Positions 54,291-63,697 of a stretch of DNA of 64,000 bases are shown here, piece by piece. Position 1 is the stretch's first letter, and every line of letters starts with the position of its first letter. The stretch lies in NCBI GenBank assembly GCA_018266055.1, contig JAFDYT010000017.1, positions 124,001 to 188,000 of the forward strand. Direction: 5' to 3'. A program made the position numbers and the translations under genes. The notes below the pieces were generated by a model. That model saw nothing but the letters and a program-made list of their open reading frames with translations, did not search any database and was not told the DNA's origin. Origin of the DNA: Bacteroidota bacterium. Its GTDB lineage: Bacteria > Bacteroidota > Bacteroidia > Cytophagales > Cyclobacteriaceae.

Positions 54291-55577
54291 ATGAAAAACC
54301 TTTCTCTGCTCCTCGTTTTCCTTTTCGTTTATTTTCAAAGTCAATCGCAGTTTAAAAACACCAAGCTAACCGAGCATCCGGAAGAAATTGATTTCTCGCT
54401 TTCTCCGTCGGTAACAATTAACAAAACCAATCCAAAGACCATCGTAATTGATGCAGGTAACGGCCACCTGATATTTTCCAACGACGGCGGCACCCAGTGG
54501 ACCAATAGCAAACTATCTTCCACCGGTCGTCAGAGCATTACTTTTTTCAATCCGAAAGGAATACTTCATAGCCTGAAGATCACGGGAAGTAATCCGCAAA
54601 ATAAAGACACGCAAGCAGATCAAATTGTAGGCAAAGAATCGCTTGACGAAGGCGCCACGTGGACGCAAGAGAATAGCATAGCCGCAACTCCTTCAGTTCA
54701 CTTTAACAATCTTCGTGCTGCAACCCATTCCAAAAAAAATATCATCGCCCTGACCTGGTCTCAGTTTGATAACTATGGCAGCAGCGATAGCAATTGTCAG
54801 TCTAATATTTTTTTCAGCCGGTCGCCTAACGGAAGCCGATGGTCGAAGCCCGTTCAGCTAAACGAATCGCCGGGCGATTGCCAGGATGATGACTTCACCA
54901 CCAAAGGCGCGACACCGGTAATCGGCACAGACGAAAAAATCTATGTAGCATGGGCCAATCGCGGCAACATCTATTTCGACCGCTCTTTTGATGACGGCAC
55001 AAACTGGCTTCAGAATGATTTGCTCATTGCTAAACAAGAAGGTGGTTGGAAATTTGATATTTCAGGCGTACACAATCATGCTTCACTTCCCATCTTGTCC
55101 ATCAACACAGCTCCCAATCGCCAGCAAGGTCAGCTTTACCTGGTGTGGGCCGATCAAAAGAATGGACCGGATAATACCGACATCTGGATGATTCGCTCCA
55201 TGAATCGAGGCGACTATTGGTCGAAACCGCTGAAGGTAAATAAAGACTCCAGTCGCACGCATCAGTTTTTGCCGGCAACATCTGTTGATCCCAGCAACGG
55301 CAACCTCTACATCGCCTATTACGACCGGAGGAATTACGAAGACGATCAGACTGACGTTTATCTCGCGTGTTCGCGCGATGGTGGAAGCACATTTAATGAA
55401 GTAAAAATCAGCGACCGATACTTTATTCCGGAGGCTAGCAAAAAATTTATTGGCCATATTGCCGTAGATGCCTTCGGAGGTGTAGTCATTGTGGTTTGGT
55501 CGCGTATGGACGAGGGGGAATCTAGTTTGTGGTCGTGTGTGCTGAAAGAATCAGACCTTATCAAACTTAAAAAGTAA
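54291..55577 (+). CDS. Exported sialidase-fold (BNR) protein
   Basis: A 428-aa protein with a signal peptide (MKNLSLLLVFLFVYFQSQSQ) and repeated Asp-box-like motifs (SNDGGTQWTNS, SFDDGTNWLQN, SMNRGDYWSKP, SRDGGSTFNEV), consistent with a six-bladed sialidase-type propeller. ARDRRNYEDDQ-like IAYYDRRNYEDDQTDVYLA is conserved in bacterial exo-sialidase-like proteins, but the Arg triad and Tyr nucleophile could not be placed, so activity is unproven. Adjacent to an esterase gene, which would fit removal of ester groups before glycan attack. Confidence 0.8.
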   Translation: MKNLSLLLVFLFVYFQSQSQFKNTKLTEHPEEIDFSLSPSVTINKTNPKTIVIDAGNGHLIFSNDGGTQWTNSKLSSTGRQSITFFNPKGILHSLKITGSNPQNKDTQADQIVGKESLDEGATWTQENSIAATPSVHFNNLRAATHSKKNIIALTWSQFDNYGSSDSNCQSNIFFSRSPNGSRWSKPVQLNESPGDCQDDDFTTKGATPVIGTDEKIYVAWANRGNIYFDRSFDDGTNWLQNDLLIAKQEGGWKFDISGVHNHASLPILSINTAPNRQQGQLYLVWADQKNGPDNTDIWMIRSMNRGDYWSKPLKVNKDSSRTHQFLPATSVDPSNGNLYIAYYDRRNYEDDQTDVYLACSRDGGSTFNEVKISDRYFIPEASKKFIGHIAVDAFGGVVIVVWSRMDEGESSLWSCVLKESDLIKLKK

Positions 55578-55604
55578 ATCGTCGATCACCTTAACCAAAG
55601 GAAT

Positions 55605-56729
55605 GTGTCACCATCACGAGTAGCGGTTAAAATTTTCTTCTTTCTCAACGGCTTTGTGCACGCCACTTATTATTCGCGCTTGCCGCGAATTCAGGAAATG
55701 TTTTCGATTGACAACGGTGTAGTTGGTTTGGTGCTGCTCTCATCGTCCATAGGCGCGCTTTTGGCGATGCCGTTCACCGGCTGGCTCATCATCCGCAACG
55801 GTAGTCGCAGGATCGTCATCTTCGCCACCTTCTTTTATTGTTCACTCATTCCGCTGATCTACTGGATGCCCACGCTCTCGGCGTTGATCGCGTTGTTTTT
55901 CGTGCTGGGGGTTTCCTCCGGGATGCTCGACGTGGCCATGAACTCTCAGGCTGTGATGGTTGAGAAGCAATTGCAGAAACCAATCATGACTTCGTTCCAC
56001 GCTTTATTCAGTATCGGAATGGCGCTGGGCGCTTTTGCCGGATCGGTGTTCACCGAATTTAGTGTGGGCTTGTTTATTCACTTCAGTGTAATCTCTGCTG
56101 CAAGCCTGGTGATCGTTTTTGTAGCGCGCTACTACCTAATTCACGATAAGCCACAAACTAAAGAAACTGACGAGCCAGCGTTTCGGTTGCCCAACACGGC
56201 GATGGTGAGTGTAGGTGTGATTGCGTTTTGCTCCATGCTCGGCGAAGGCGCCATGGCGGATTGGAGTACCAACTACATGGAGCGCATTGCCAACTCAGGC
56301 GCGGCCCTCGCCCCTATCGGCTTGTCGGCATTTGCTATTGCTATGACTATCGGGCGTGTGCTCGGCGATGGCGCACGAATGAGGTTCGGCGACCGCGCAT
56401 TAATGGTAGGCTGTGGCATCGTAGCCACCATCGGCATCGCTATCTCGATTACTTTTATTCATCCCCTTGCGGTCATCGCAGGATTCTTCATCGTTGGTAT
56501 CGGCTTGTCGGCGGTAGTGCCCATCGCGTATAGCATTGCCGGACATACCAAAGATCTTCCGCCCGGTGTGGGGCTGGCCATGGTCACCACCGTAGGCTAT
56601 TCAGGATTTTTGTTTGGACCTCCTATTATCGGATTCATTGCCCAATGGCAAAACTTGCGCGTTGCCCTGGGGCTGGTCGCCGTTCTTTTTGTGCTGATGA
56701 CTGTACTCAGCTCAAAGCGAAAAGCCTAA
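55605..56729 (+). CDS. MFS transporter
   Basis: A 374-aa protein read from a GTG at 55605 because no ATG precedes the first membrane helix. About 12 hydrophobic segments, with the early MFS loop WLIIRNGSRRIVI and motifs GVSSGMLDVAMNSQAVMVEK and SMLGEGAMADWSTNYMERI that are typical of a sugar/drug MFS subgroup (YbjJ-like). Substrate unknown. Stop codon overlaps that of the convergent DsbA gene by 4 nt. Confidence 0.85.
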   Translation: MSPSRVAVKIFFFLNGFVHATYYSRLPRIQEMFSIDNGVVGLVLLSSSIGALLAMPFTGWLIIRNGSRRIVIFATFFYCSLIPLIYWMPTLSALIALFFVLGVSSGMLDVAMNSQAVMVEKQLQKPIMTSFHALFSIGMALGAFAGSVFTEFSVGLFIHFSVISAASLVIVFVARYYLIHDKPQTKETDEPAFRLPNTAMVSVGVIAFCSMLGEGAMADWSTNYMERIANSGAALAPIGLSAFAIAMTIGRVLGDGARMRFGDRALMVGCGIVATIGIAISITFIHPLAVIAGFFIVGIGLSAVVPIAYSIAGHTKDLPPGVGLAMVTTVGYSGFLFGPPIIGFIAQWQNLRVALGLVAVLFVLMTVLSSKRKA

Positions 56730-57415
56730 CAATTCTTTTCTTCGATATCACACGCTTCGGTAGCAGCCGGAATTTTGCTCCCTATTTCAGTTAGCGCCTT
56801 CACAAATGTTTCTGAAGCCTGAGCACCTGAAACTCCATACTTGTTGTCGATGATGTAAAAAGGAACTCCGGAAATACCGCGCTGCACATTGATGTGCTCT
56901 TCCATTTTAACCTCGTCGGTCAGCTCGTCGCTGTTCAAAAAATCAGTAACACGCGTTTCATCCAATCCCTGTTTAACTGCAATGGCTACCAGGTTTTTAT
57001 TTTTAGAGAGATCAACACCCTGCTCGAAATAAGCGCTCATCAACGCTTCTTTCATCTGTGGCTGCTTTCCTTCGCGCTTCGCAAAGGCAATCAGGCGATG
57101 TGCGTTCAATGTATTCGGTGAAACCTGTTGATTCGCAAAATCAAACTTCAATCCCTCCTGCGCAGCCACACTTGTCACATGACCGGTAATCTGTTGGTAT
57201 CGTTCTTCGCCTCCGAACTTGGTCGCGAGATATTCCTTTTGATTACTTCCTTCTTTGGGCATGTTGGGGTTCAGCTCAAACGGATGATATTCTACTTCGA
57301 AATCAAATTGATCTTTCAATTGGTCCATAGCGCGCTCTATCCTGCGCTTGCCGATATAACACCAGGGACAAACTACATCTGAAACAATATCAATTTTTAA
57401 GGTCGGCTTTGCCAT
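56726..57415 (-). CDS. DsbA-family oxidoreductase (FrnE-like)
   Basis: A 229-aa thioredoxin-fold protein without signal peptide. VVCPWCYIGKRR carries the CxxC active site in the FrnE/2-hydroxychromene-carboxylate-isomerase-like branch; YHPFELNPNMPKEG and GVSGVPFYIIDNKYGVSGAQ (cis-Pro loop VPF) complete the fold. Cytoplasmic disulfide or polyketide-related oxidoreduction is usual for the family. C-terminal CDIEEKNC adds two more Cys. Confidence 0.9.
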   Translation of the reverse strand: MAKPTLKIDIVSDVVCPWCYIGKRRIERAMDQLKDQFDFEVEYHPFELNPNMPKEGSNQKEYLATKFGGEERYQQITGHVTSVAAQEGLKFDFANQQVSPNTLNAHRLIAFAKREGKQPQMKEALMSAYFEQGVDLSKNKNLVAIAVKQGLDETRVTDFLNSDELTDEVKMEEHINVQRGISGVPFYIIDNKYGVSGAQASETFVKALTEIGSKIPAATEACDIEEKNC

Positions 57416-57493
57416 AGTTTAAATTTTGAATGACAACAGAAAGACCCTCGGTAAGGTTCAACCGTGTATCAATCGTAGTGATAATTTAAAAGA

Positions 57494-57967
57494 TTATTTA
57501 GACGGAGGACCGTCGCTGCTTCCGCTGCTCGTAGGGGTTGGTTTGGGAAGCCAGCTACCTTCGAACTTGAATTTTAATTTACCCTGATAGTCGCTGCTGT
57601 AGTAGGCTACACGATCCAACGTGGCACCAATTTCAGAAAGCTCAAGGCCGTCGGCCTCGCGTAAAAACATCACGTAAGTCCAATCGTTCTTTTTGCTGAT
57701 CCACGAACCATAGAGGGTGTGGTTTATTTCCAGCAGGTTTTGGAAAAAGCTTTCCTGGTTTTTGTCAGGCACCGCTACCAACGGGCTCATCACCTGAAAA
57801 TACCAGCGATTTGGGTTATCCTGAAAATTGAAGGCATCAATCCACACGGTGGCGCCTTTGTAAATAATGGACCATTGTCCGGGCTTAGCTCCACGGCAAA
57901 GGGCCGGATCGACCTTCAACGCGCGGATACTATCCTCTACCAATCCGGAAAGCTGGTTAAAATCCAT
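57494..57967 (-). CDS. YbjN-domain protein
   Basis: A 157-aa soluble protein with the YbjN/T3SS-chaperone-like fold: WSIIYKGATVWIDAFNFQDN, WYFQVMSPLVAVPDKNQESF, LEINHTLYGSWISKKNDWTY and MFLREADGLELSEIGATLDR. The C-terminal 20 residues are a Pro/Ser/Gly tail (PTPTSSGSSDGPPSK). The family is linked to stress and possibly protein stabilisation; function unknown here. Confidence 0.8.
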   Translation of the reverse strand: MDFNQLSGLVEDSIRALKVDPALCRGAKPGQWSIIYKGATVWIDAFNFQDNPNRWYFQVMSPLVAVPDKNQESFFQNLLEINHTLYGSWISKKNDWTYVMFLREADGLELSEIGATLDRVAYYSSDYQGKLKFKFEGSWLPKPTPTSSGSSDGPPSK

Positions 57968-58129
57968 AGTTGTCTGTTTTAGGTGGTTTGATTACGTTTC
58001 GAATATAGCAGGTAATCTCAATCCGAAGCAATAGCGTTGGTCCAATTGCCTGTTCTCCAAATAAAAATTGGGGTTTTGCCCTGATCACACAATCCTGACC
58101 TAAAGCTCTGTCTTTTCAAACCTTTATCT

Positions 58130-58137
58130 TACTTTTG
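58130..58137 (+). promoter_or_regulatory. -7 box (TACTTTTG) for ahcY
   Basis: TACTTTTG matches TAnnTTTG exactly, 24 bp before the ahcY ATG. The -33 region has no clear TTTG. It also shows that the longer frame starting at 58135 is an artefact. Confidence 0.45.
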
Positions 58138-58161
58138 TGTTTTCGAACAAATAACAAAACT

Positions 58162-59469
58162 ATGACCGTAGCTGAAAAGGTTTCCTACAAAGTAAAAGAC
58201 ATGTCACTTGCTGCCTGGGGCCGCAAAGAAATAAAACTGGCGGAAGCCGAAATGCCTGGATTAATGGCTTTGCGCGAAGAATTTGGCGCTAAAAAACCGT
58301 TGAAAGGTGCTCGCATCGCGGGTTGCCTTCACATGACCATTCAAACTGCCGTGTTGATTGAAACACTGGTAGAACTGGGCGCTGAAGTTACCTGGAGTTC
58401 ATGCAATATTTTCTCCACTCAGGATCATGCTGCCGCTGCTATTGCTGCAGCTGGAATTCCTGTATATGCCTGGAAAGGTATGAACGAAAAAGAATTCGAC
58501 TGGTGTATCGAACAAACGCTGCACGCTTTTAAGGATGGCCAGCCTCTGAATATGATTTTGGACGACGGCGGCGACCTCACCAACATGGTGCTCGACCGCT
58601 ATCCGCAATTGGTAGCCGGAATCAAAGGTATCTCTGAAGAAACTACCACCGGTGTACACCGCCTTATCGAGCGTATGCACGCAGGTAAACTTCCTCTTCC
58701 TGCTATTAACATCAACGACTCGGTTACGAAGTCAAAATTTGATAACAAATACGGCTGTAAAGAATCATTGGTAGATGCAATTCGCCGCGCTACCGACGTA
58801 ATGATGGCTGGTAAAGTAGCCGTGGTTGCCGGTTACGGAGACGTAGGCAAAGGCTCGGCCGCTTCGTTGCGTGGTGCCGGTGCCCGTGTGATCGTGACTG
58901 AAATCGATCCGATCTGCGCACTGCAAGCTGCTATGGATGGCTTTGCCGTGAAAAAGATGGACGACGCCGTGAAGCAAGCTGACATCGTGGTGACCGCAAC
59001 AGGAAACTTCGGTATTGTGCTGGGCCGTCACTTCGAAACCATGAAAGACAAAGCTATTGTTTGTAACATCGGTCACTTCGATAATGAAATTGATGTAGCC
59101 TGGCTGAACAAGAATGCTACGAAAGACGAAGTAAAACCTCAGGTGGATCTTTACACTTTGAAGAATGGCCGTCAGGTGATTTTGTTGGCCGAAGGCCGCC
59201 TGGTGAACCTTGGTTGCGCCACCGGTCACCCTTCGTTTGTAATGTCAAACTCATTTACCAACCAGACGTTGGCACAATTAGAACTGTGGACAAACACGTC
59301 TAAATACGAAAACAAAGTGTACATGCTGCCGAAACATCTCGATGAGAAAGTGGCGCAATTGCACTTGAAGAAAATTGGCGTTGAACTCGATGTACTCTCT
59401 GGTGATCAGGCCAAGTACATTGGCGTACAAGTAAGCGGGCCGTTCAAGCCGGATTACTATCGCTATTAA
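58162..59469 (+). CDS. ahcY: Adenosylhomocysteinase
   Basis: Splits S-adenosylhomocysteine to adenosine and homocysteine in the SAM cycle. The 435-aa protein from the ATG at 58162 has [37 protein letters not shown], the Lys/Asp site [11 protein letters not shown] and the NAD-binding [20 protein letters not shown]. It ends with the conserved C-terminal KPDYYRY. No SAM or SAH riboswitch was recognised in the short leader. Followed by an intrinsic terminator. Confidence 0.98.
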   Translation: MTVAEKVSYKVKDMSLAAWGRKEIKLAEAEMPGLMALREEFGAKKPLKGARIAGCLHMTIQTAVLIETLVELGAEVTWSSCNIFSTQDHAAAAIAAAGIPVYAWKGMNEKEFDWCIEQTLHAFKDGQPLNMILDDGGDLTNMVLDRYPQLVAGIKGISEETTTGVHRLIERMHAGKLPLPAININDSVTKSKFDNKYGCKESLVDAIRRATDVMMAGKVAVVAGYGDVGKGSAASLRGAGARVIVTEIDPICALQAAMDGFAVKKMDDAVKQADIVVTATGNFGIVLGRHFETMKDKAIVCNIGHFDNEIDVAWLNKNATKDEVKPQVDLYTLKNGRQVILLAEGRLVNLGCATGHPSFVMSNSFTNQTLAQLELWTNTSKYENKVYMLPKHLDEKVAQLHLKKIGVELDVLSGDQAKYIGVQVSGPFKPDYYRY

Positions 59470-59499
59470 TCTTCACTCTCTGCTTGCAAAAACGAGAGT

Positions 59500-59527
59500 C
59501 CCCGGGGTGAACAGCCCTGGGGTTTTT
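59500..59527 (+). terminator. Intrinsic terminator after ahcY
   Basis: CCCCGGGG and CCCTGGGG form an 8-bp stem with one G-T pair around TGAACAG, followed by five T residues at 59523-59527. It lies 30 bp after the ahcY stop and before the convergent yciH stop. Confidence 0.8.
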
Positions 59528-59532
59528 ATTTA

Positions 59533-59880
59533 TCAGCCTACGCGTTTGGCTTTGTAGCCTTCCTTTGTCAAGGCCGCCACAATTTTGTCGCGCAGGTCGC
59601 CTTGCAAAATCACTTCGCCGTCTTTACTAGATCCGCCTACGCCGCACTTAGTTTTCAGCAGTTTGGTCAACGCCTCCAAATCTTCGCTCTTGCCGACGAA
59701 ACCTGTCACAATAGTAACTTGCTTGCCTGCTCTACCATTTTTATCCAACAACACCCGCAGGTTTTGCTGTTGAGGCGGCAATGTATCCGCCTCTTCTTCT
59801 TTGGATAGATTGTATTCAAAATTATCGCTGGTGGAATACACCACGCCTTCGCGGTTCTTCCATTCGTTTTTCTTTGCCAT
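59533..59880 (-). CDS. yciH: SUI1/eIF1-like translation factor (YciH)
   Basis: A 115-aa protein whose C-terminal half is the SUI1 fold: LRVLLDKNGRAGKQVTIVTG, LEALTKLLKTKCGVGGSSKD, GEVILQGDLRDKIVAALTKE. The N-terminal 35 residues are a flexible charged tail. YciH can affect start-codon and tRNA selection in initiation. 2 bp upstream lies a J-domain gene on the same strand. Confidence 0.93.
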   Translation of the reverse strand: MAKKNEWKNREGVVYSTSDNFEYNLSKEEEADTLPPQQQNLRVLLDKNGRAGKQVTIVTGFVGKSEDLEALTKLLKTKCGVGGSSKDGEVILQGDLRDKIVAALTKEGYKAKRVG

Positions 59881-59882
59881 GA

Positions 59883-60680
59883 TTAAAATTTATGAATTTG
59901 AAGAAATACCAGATTCAAAAGCAATAGTAAAAAATTAACAATCCCGAGGTTAAAGCGAAACTCTACGCCCTTCCAATAAAATGTACCGAGCAAACTGGTG
60001 ATCAGCAGAATCAGCGGACCAAAAGCAAAGTTTCCGTAGATTGAAATCTCTACCGGCGAGCGGAAGTGCGTGCGCTGATCTTCCAGTGAAACTGGGATAC
60101 TAAACAATGCGGACTGATACACCATCACGTTTTTACCTCCGCCAATCTTTCGGGCTGCTTCACGCGAAATACTTACACTGTTGCCGTCGCCTAATTCAAT
60201 CTTAAAAGAAGACCCGCGGTTGGTGGCCTGCTCACCGACAATGTGCGTGCTAATCTTTTTCGACGGTAGGGAATAATCCGCAATGAGAATAACCGAAAAC
60301 AACAATGTTAATCGCGAAACCAATTGAGCATGGCGCAGGTGTGTGGCCATCAGCGCCAACAGCTCCTCTCGCTTTGAAGGTTTGCGTGGAGCATTTTTAG
60401 GCTGCGGTCTATACCGCGGATCGCGGTGAGGCCGCTGAGGTGCAGGAGCCACCGGAGGAGCTTCTTCTCCCCCGCCTCTCAACATCTGATCGTAGATCGC
60501 CTTGCGCAACGGATCGCCCAGCACTTCATACGCCTCATTTACTTCCTTGAAGATCGCCTCCGCTTCGGGCGAAGGGTTCTTATCCGGATGAAATTGCAAC
60601 GCCAGCCTCCGATAAGCTTGCTTGATCTGCAAGTCGCTGGCTTGGGTGCTAAGGCTTAGTATGAAGTAATAGTTCTTCAC
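59883..60680 (-). CDS. J-domain membrane protein
   Basis: A 265-aa protein read from a GTG at 60680. Residues 2-66 are a J domain with the HPD triad ([34 protein letters not shown]). A Pro/Arg-rich linker follows ([20 protein letters not shown]), then three hydrophobic helices at about 113-135, 215-235 and 243-262. It would recruit a DnaK-type chaperone to the membrane. It is not DnaJ itself: no Gly/Phe or zinc-finger region. Probably co-transcribed with yciH. Confidence 0.9.
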   Translation of the reverse strand: MKNYYFILSLSTQASDLQIKQAYRRLALQFHPDKNPSPEAEAIFKEVNEAYEVLGDPLRKAIYDQMLRGGGEEAPPVAPAPQRPHRDPRYRPQPKNAPRKPSKREELLALMATHLRHAQLVSRLTLLFSVILIADYSLPSKKISTHIVGEQATNRGSSFKIELGDGNSVSISREAARKIGGGKNVMVYQSALFSIPVSLEDQRTHFRSPVEISIYGNFAFGPLILLITSLLGTFYWKGVEFRFNLGIVNFLLLLLNLVFLQIHKF

Positions 60681-60690
60681 TTTGATAATT

Positions 60691-60721
60691 AAAAAAATAA
60701 AGCCCCGACAAAGTCGAGGCT
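60691..60721 (-). terminator. Intrinsic terminator after the universal stress gene
   Basis: On the minus strand GCCTCGAC-TTT-GTCGGGGC forms an 8-bp stem with one A-C mismatch, followed by TTTATTTTTTT. It lies just after the stop codon at 60742 and before the J-domain gene start. Confidence 0.7.
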
Positions 60722-60741
60722 ATATTCATTCAAAAATGAAA

Positions 60742-61590
60742 TTATCGTTTCACTACAAACGTGAGCACAGGTCGCTTGGCGTGACCCACTACGTCTTCGG
60801 CAATACTTCCTGCCATGACGTGCGCAAAACCCGTGCGACCATGCGTTGCCATAGCAATCAGGTCCGCGTCGATGCTGTCAGAGAAATAGATAATTCCTTC
60901 TTCTTCTGACAAATCGTTGTACACGTTGATGGTATAATTCTTAATGCCCATGCCCTTAGCAAATTTATACATGGCGTCTTTCACTACGCGATCGCGTTGG
61001 AAATCGCCGGGTGTATTGATGCGCACAAGATGAATGGTGGAGCCGTACGTTTGCTGCGCTCTCTTGATGATGCGCGTGAACACCTGCTCGTCTTGCGACA
61101 ATGCGGTGGCGTACACAATATTTTTGAAATCGGTAGTCAACGGTTTCTTTTGTACTGTAAGTACCGGACAACGTGAGTGGCGCACTACTTTTTCAGTATT
61201 TGTTCCGATCACCATTTCTTCAATCTTGGTATGGCCTTTGGTGCCCATCACAATAAGATCCACTTTGTGCTCCGTGACGATCGCGTTAATGCCGTGAAAA
61301 GGATTTCCCAGCCGGAGCTCGCCAGTCACTTTCACCGACGTGTACTTGGGATCTTGCACCAATTTCTCCAACAACACTTTCGATTTCTTAAGCAACTCGA
61401 ACGTGAAAATGCGGTCTTCCCAATCGGCCTTGTGCCACTCGCCGGTAATGCGATACGACTCGGGAGTAGCCTCTTCCACTACGTGAACAGCAATCAACTC
61501 GGCATTGTGTCGCTTGGCAATATCAAAGGCAACATCAAAGGCTACGGATGAAGTTTTAGAATAATCAACAGGGACAAGTATTTTTTTCAT
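60742..61590 (-). CDS. Universal stress protein, two Usp domains
   Basis: A 282-aa protein with two tandem UspA folds. Both keep the ATP-loop pattern G-x2-G-x9-G-S/T-like: MGTKGHTKIEEMVIGTNTEK in domain 1 and MATHGRTGFAHVMAGSIAED in domain 2. The N-terminus KKILVPVDYSKTSSVAFDVA is typical. Cytoplasmic stress and energy-status response; the single-chain tandem form is common in Bacteroidota. Confidence 0.93.
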   Translation of the reverse strand: MKKILVPVDYSKTSSVAFDVAFDIAKRHNAELIAVHVVEEATPESYRITGEWHKADWEDRIFTFELLKKSKVLLEKLVQDPKYTSVKVTGELRLGNPFHGINAIVTEHKVDLIVMGTKGHTKIEEMVIGTNTEKVVRHSRCPVLTVQKKPLTTDFKNIVYATALSQDEQVFTRIIKRAQQTYGSTIHLVRINTPGDFQRDRVVKDAMYKFAKGMGIKNYTINVYNDLSEEEGIIYFSDSIDADLIAMATHGRTGFAHVMAGSIAEDVVGHAKRPVLTFVVKR

Positions 61591-61659
61591 AGTTACTAGT
61601 TATTGGTCCTTAATTATAGAATCAAGGTACCATTTTTTGAGAAAGAAGAAAATGATCGA

Positions 61660-62553
61660 TTACACTAAACTACCGATGCCAAAGAGTAACACAAACAACA
61701 ACGTGGATAATGCCATCTGCTTCAGGAACGGATCAAGTTTCTCCGATGGTAAGGAAGAGACCGCCCGTCCGTTTACCAACAAAAGAGGAACGGAAAGCAG
61801 AAATAAAAATTGCCACGGCGAATCAAAATTTAGAATAACATAAGCCAGCGCACTGACTACGCCGCCAATCAATAAAAACCAATGGTACTGGGTGGCTTTG
61901 GCTTTGCCGATGCGCACCGGAATAGAATACTTTCCCGCGGTGCGGTCTGACTCGATGTCGCGGATGTTGTTGATGTTGAGCACAGCAATGGAAAAGAATC
62001 CGCAGCTAAGCGCCGGCAAAACCTGAGTAATCGTGAGGGCTTTGGTGAATAAATATTGCGACCCGAGCACGCCCACCAAGCCGAAGAAGATAAACACCGA
62101 AAGATCGCCGAGGCCCATATATCCATACGGTTTCTTTCCCACCGTGTAGGCAACGGCCGCCACAATAGACAGTAATCCTAACCCAAGGAAAAATACGATG
62201 GCTTTTATATCCCAGCCAAATGAAACCAGCAACAGCGATATGCCGCTAATCAGGCTCAGCAAAATGAACACCACCATCGCCAGCTTCATTTGCACAGCCG
62301 AGATTGCCCCCGATTGCACCGCACGCTGTGGACCGATGCGCTCGGCATGGTCAGCGCCATTGACAGTGTCACCGTAGTCGTTAGCCAGATTGGAAAGTAC
62401 CTGAAGGAAAATCGTAGTGGTGCAGCAAAGGGTAAAGATGACTACGTTGAACTTCGACTGCGAAGCCGCCAGAAATCCTCCCATCCCAATACACGACAAC
62501 GACAACGGCAACGTACGCAAACGAAAGGCTGAGAGCCACGCTTTCACATTCAT
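61660..62553 (-). CDS. menA: 1,4-dihydroxy-2-naphthoate polyprenyltransferase
   Basis: Attaches the isoprenoid chain in menaquinone synthesis, in the inner membrane. The 297-aa protein has eight to nine helices and the UbiA motifs NLANDYGDTVNGADHAERIG (first Asp-rich motif) and NNIRDIESDRTAGKYSIPVR (second). RIGPQRAVQSGAIS is the MenA-specific follow-on. Menaquinone is the normal respiratory quinone of Bacteroidota. 9 bp after a glutathione peroxidase gene on the same strand. Confidence 0.94.
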   Translation of the reverse strand: MNVKAWLSAFRLRTLPLSLSCIGMGGFLAASQSKFNVVIFTLCCTTTIFLQVLSNLANDYGDTVNGADHAERIGPQRAVQSGAISAVQMKLAMVVFILLSLISGISLLLVSFGWDIKAIVFFLGLGLLSIVAAVAYTVGKKPYGYMGLGDLSVFIFFGLVGVLGSQYLFTKALTITQVLPALSCGFFSIAVLNINNIRDIESDRTAGKYSIPVRIGKAKATQYHWFLLIGGVVSALAYVILNFDSPWQFLFLLSVPLLLVNGRAVSSLPSEKLDPFLKQMALSTLLFVLLFGIGSLV

Positions 62554-62562
62554 AATGAAATA

Positions 62563-63126
62563 TCAATTAGCAATCTTATCGAGAATTTTCTGATCGAGCG
62601 GCTGTACCGACGAATTGAAAAACGTTACTTCCGTCCCGTCTTCATTCACCATGTACTTCGCAAAATTCCAGTCGGGCTTATGCCCCGTCTTGGCTTGGAG
62701 CCATTGATACAACGGGCTCTGGTCTTTTCCTTTCACCGACACTTTCTCAAACATCTGAAACTTCACGCCGTAGTTGCGTTCGCAAAAGGCAGCGATTTCT
62801 TCACTGCTTCCCGGCTCCTGCCACAGAAAGTTATTCGCCGGAAAACCCAGCACAGTCACTTTATTGCCATACTGCTCGTGAAGTTTTTCGAGACCCGCAT
62901 ACTGTGGTGTCTTGCCGCACTTCGACGCCGTGTTTACGATCAGCAGTTTCTTGCCCTTGTATTGGCTGAAGTCCACTTCCTTCCCGTCAAGGGACTTCAG
63001 TTTAAAATCGTAGATGCTTCCTTTGGCCTGACCATTGGCGCCGGGCGATTGATCGGTCAAAAAAGAAATGATACCCATGGCGGCAACGATTAGTACGACA
63101 GGAATGATTATTCTTTTAAAGTTCAT
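62563..63126 (-). CDS. Glutathione peroxidase-like protein, membrane-anchored
   Basis: A 187-aa protein from the ATG at 63126 (the frame could start at a TTG one codon earlier). An N-terminal helix (IIIPVVLIVAAMGIISFL) anchors a thiol-peroxidase domain: peroxidatic Cys in NTASKCGKTPQY, Gln in NNFLWQEPG, resolving-type Cys in AFCERNYGVKF and Trp/Asn in PDWNFAKYM. It is a Cys (not Sec) type, probably thioredoxin-linked. It overlaps the preceding paralogue by 11 nt. Confidence 0.93.
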   Translation of the reverse strand: MNFKRIIIPVVLIVAAMGIISFLTDQSPGANGQAKGSIYDFKLKSLDGKEVDFSQYKGKKLLIVNTASKCGKTPQYAGLEKLHEQYGNKVTVLGFPANNFLWQEPGSSEEIAAFCERNYGVKFQMFEKVSVKGKDQSPLYQWLQAKTGHKPDWNFAKYMVNEDGTEVTFFNSSVQPLDQKILDKIAN

Positions 63127-63610
63127 CAATGATTTGTTTGTCCATCGGCTTCACCTTCGAAGCAAAGAACTTCACGGTGCCGTCAGGCTTTACCAGGTAC
63201 TTGCAGAAATTCCATGAAGGCTCCTGCCCTGTTTTCTCCTTCAACCACTTGTACAGCGCATGTTGATCGTCGCCTTTCACAGAAATCTTTTCAAACATCT
63301 GAAAGGTAACGCCATAATTCTTTTGACAGAACGATGAAATCTCTGAATTGGAGCCGGGTTCCTGTGCCCCAAAGTTATTGGCAGGGAAACCGAGAATCAC
63401 TACTTTGTTGCCATACTGTTCGTGTAACTTTTGAAGATCGGTGTACTGAGGAGTATATCCGCACTTGGAGGCGGTGTTCACAATCAACAGGGTTTTTCCT
63501 TTGTACTGGGAGAAATCAATTTCCTTTCCTTCCAACGAATTGATTTTGAAATCATAGAGCGATGCCGGCAAGCTTACCATCATTAGCACTGAAAGAAGTA
63601 TTGTTTTCAT
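63116..63610 (-). CDS. Glutathione peroxidase-like protein, exported
   Basis: A 164-aa paralogue with a cleavable-looking signal peptide (MKTILLSVLMMVSLPASLYD). Active site: Cys in NTASKCGYTPQY, Gln in NNFGAQEPG, second Cys in SFCQKNYGVTF and WNFCKYLVKPDG. Closely related to the downstream gene, indicating a tandem duplication; the two differ in export mode (signal peptide versus anchor) and at residues next to the catalytic Cys and Gln. Confidence 0.93.
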   Translation of the reverse strand: MKTILLSVLMMVSLPASLYDFKINSLEGKEIDFSQYKGKTLLIVNTASKCGYTPQYTDLQKLHEQYGNKVVILGFPANNFGAQEPGSNSEISSFCQKNYGVTFQMFEKISVKGDDQHALYKWLKEKTGQEPSWNFCKYLVKPDGTVKFFASKVKPMDKQIIDEL

Positions 63611-63697
63611 AGAAGTTAGTTTTGGTGTTTTGTTTTAATCGCGAATGCTAAAGATAACAAAAAGAGAAGCGAATAGTTCACATATTATGACAGGCGG

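Noticed and set aside
58020-58161. SAM or SAH riboswitch before ahcY
   Set aside because: The region between the -7 box and the ATG is about 24 nt, too short, and no matching pseudoknot or hairpins were recognised.
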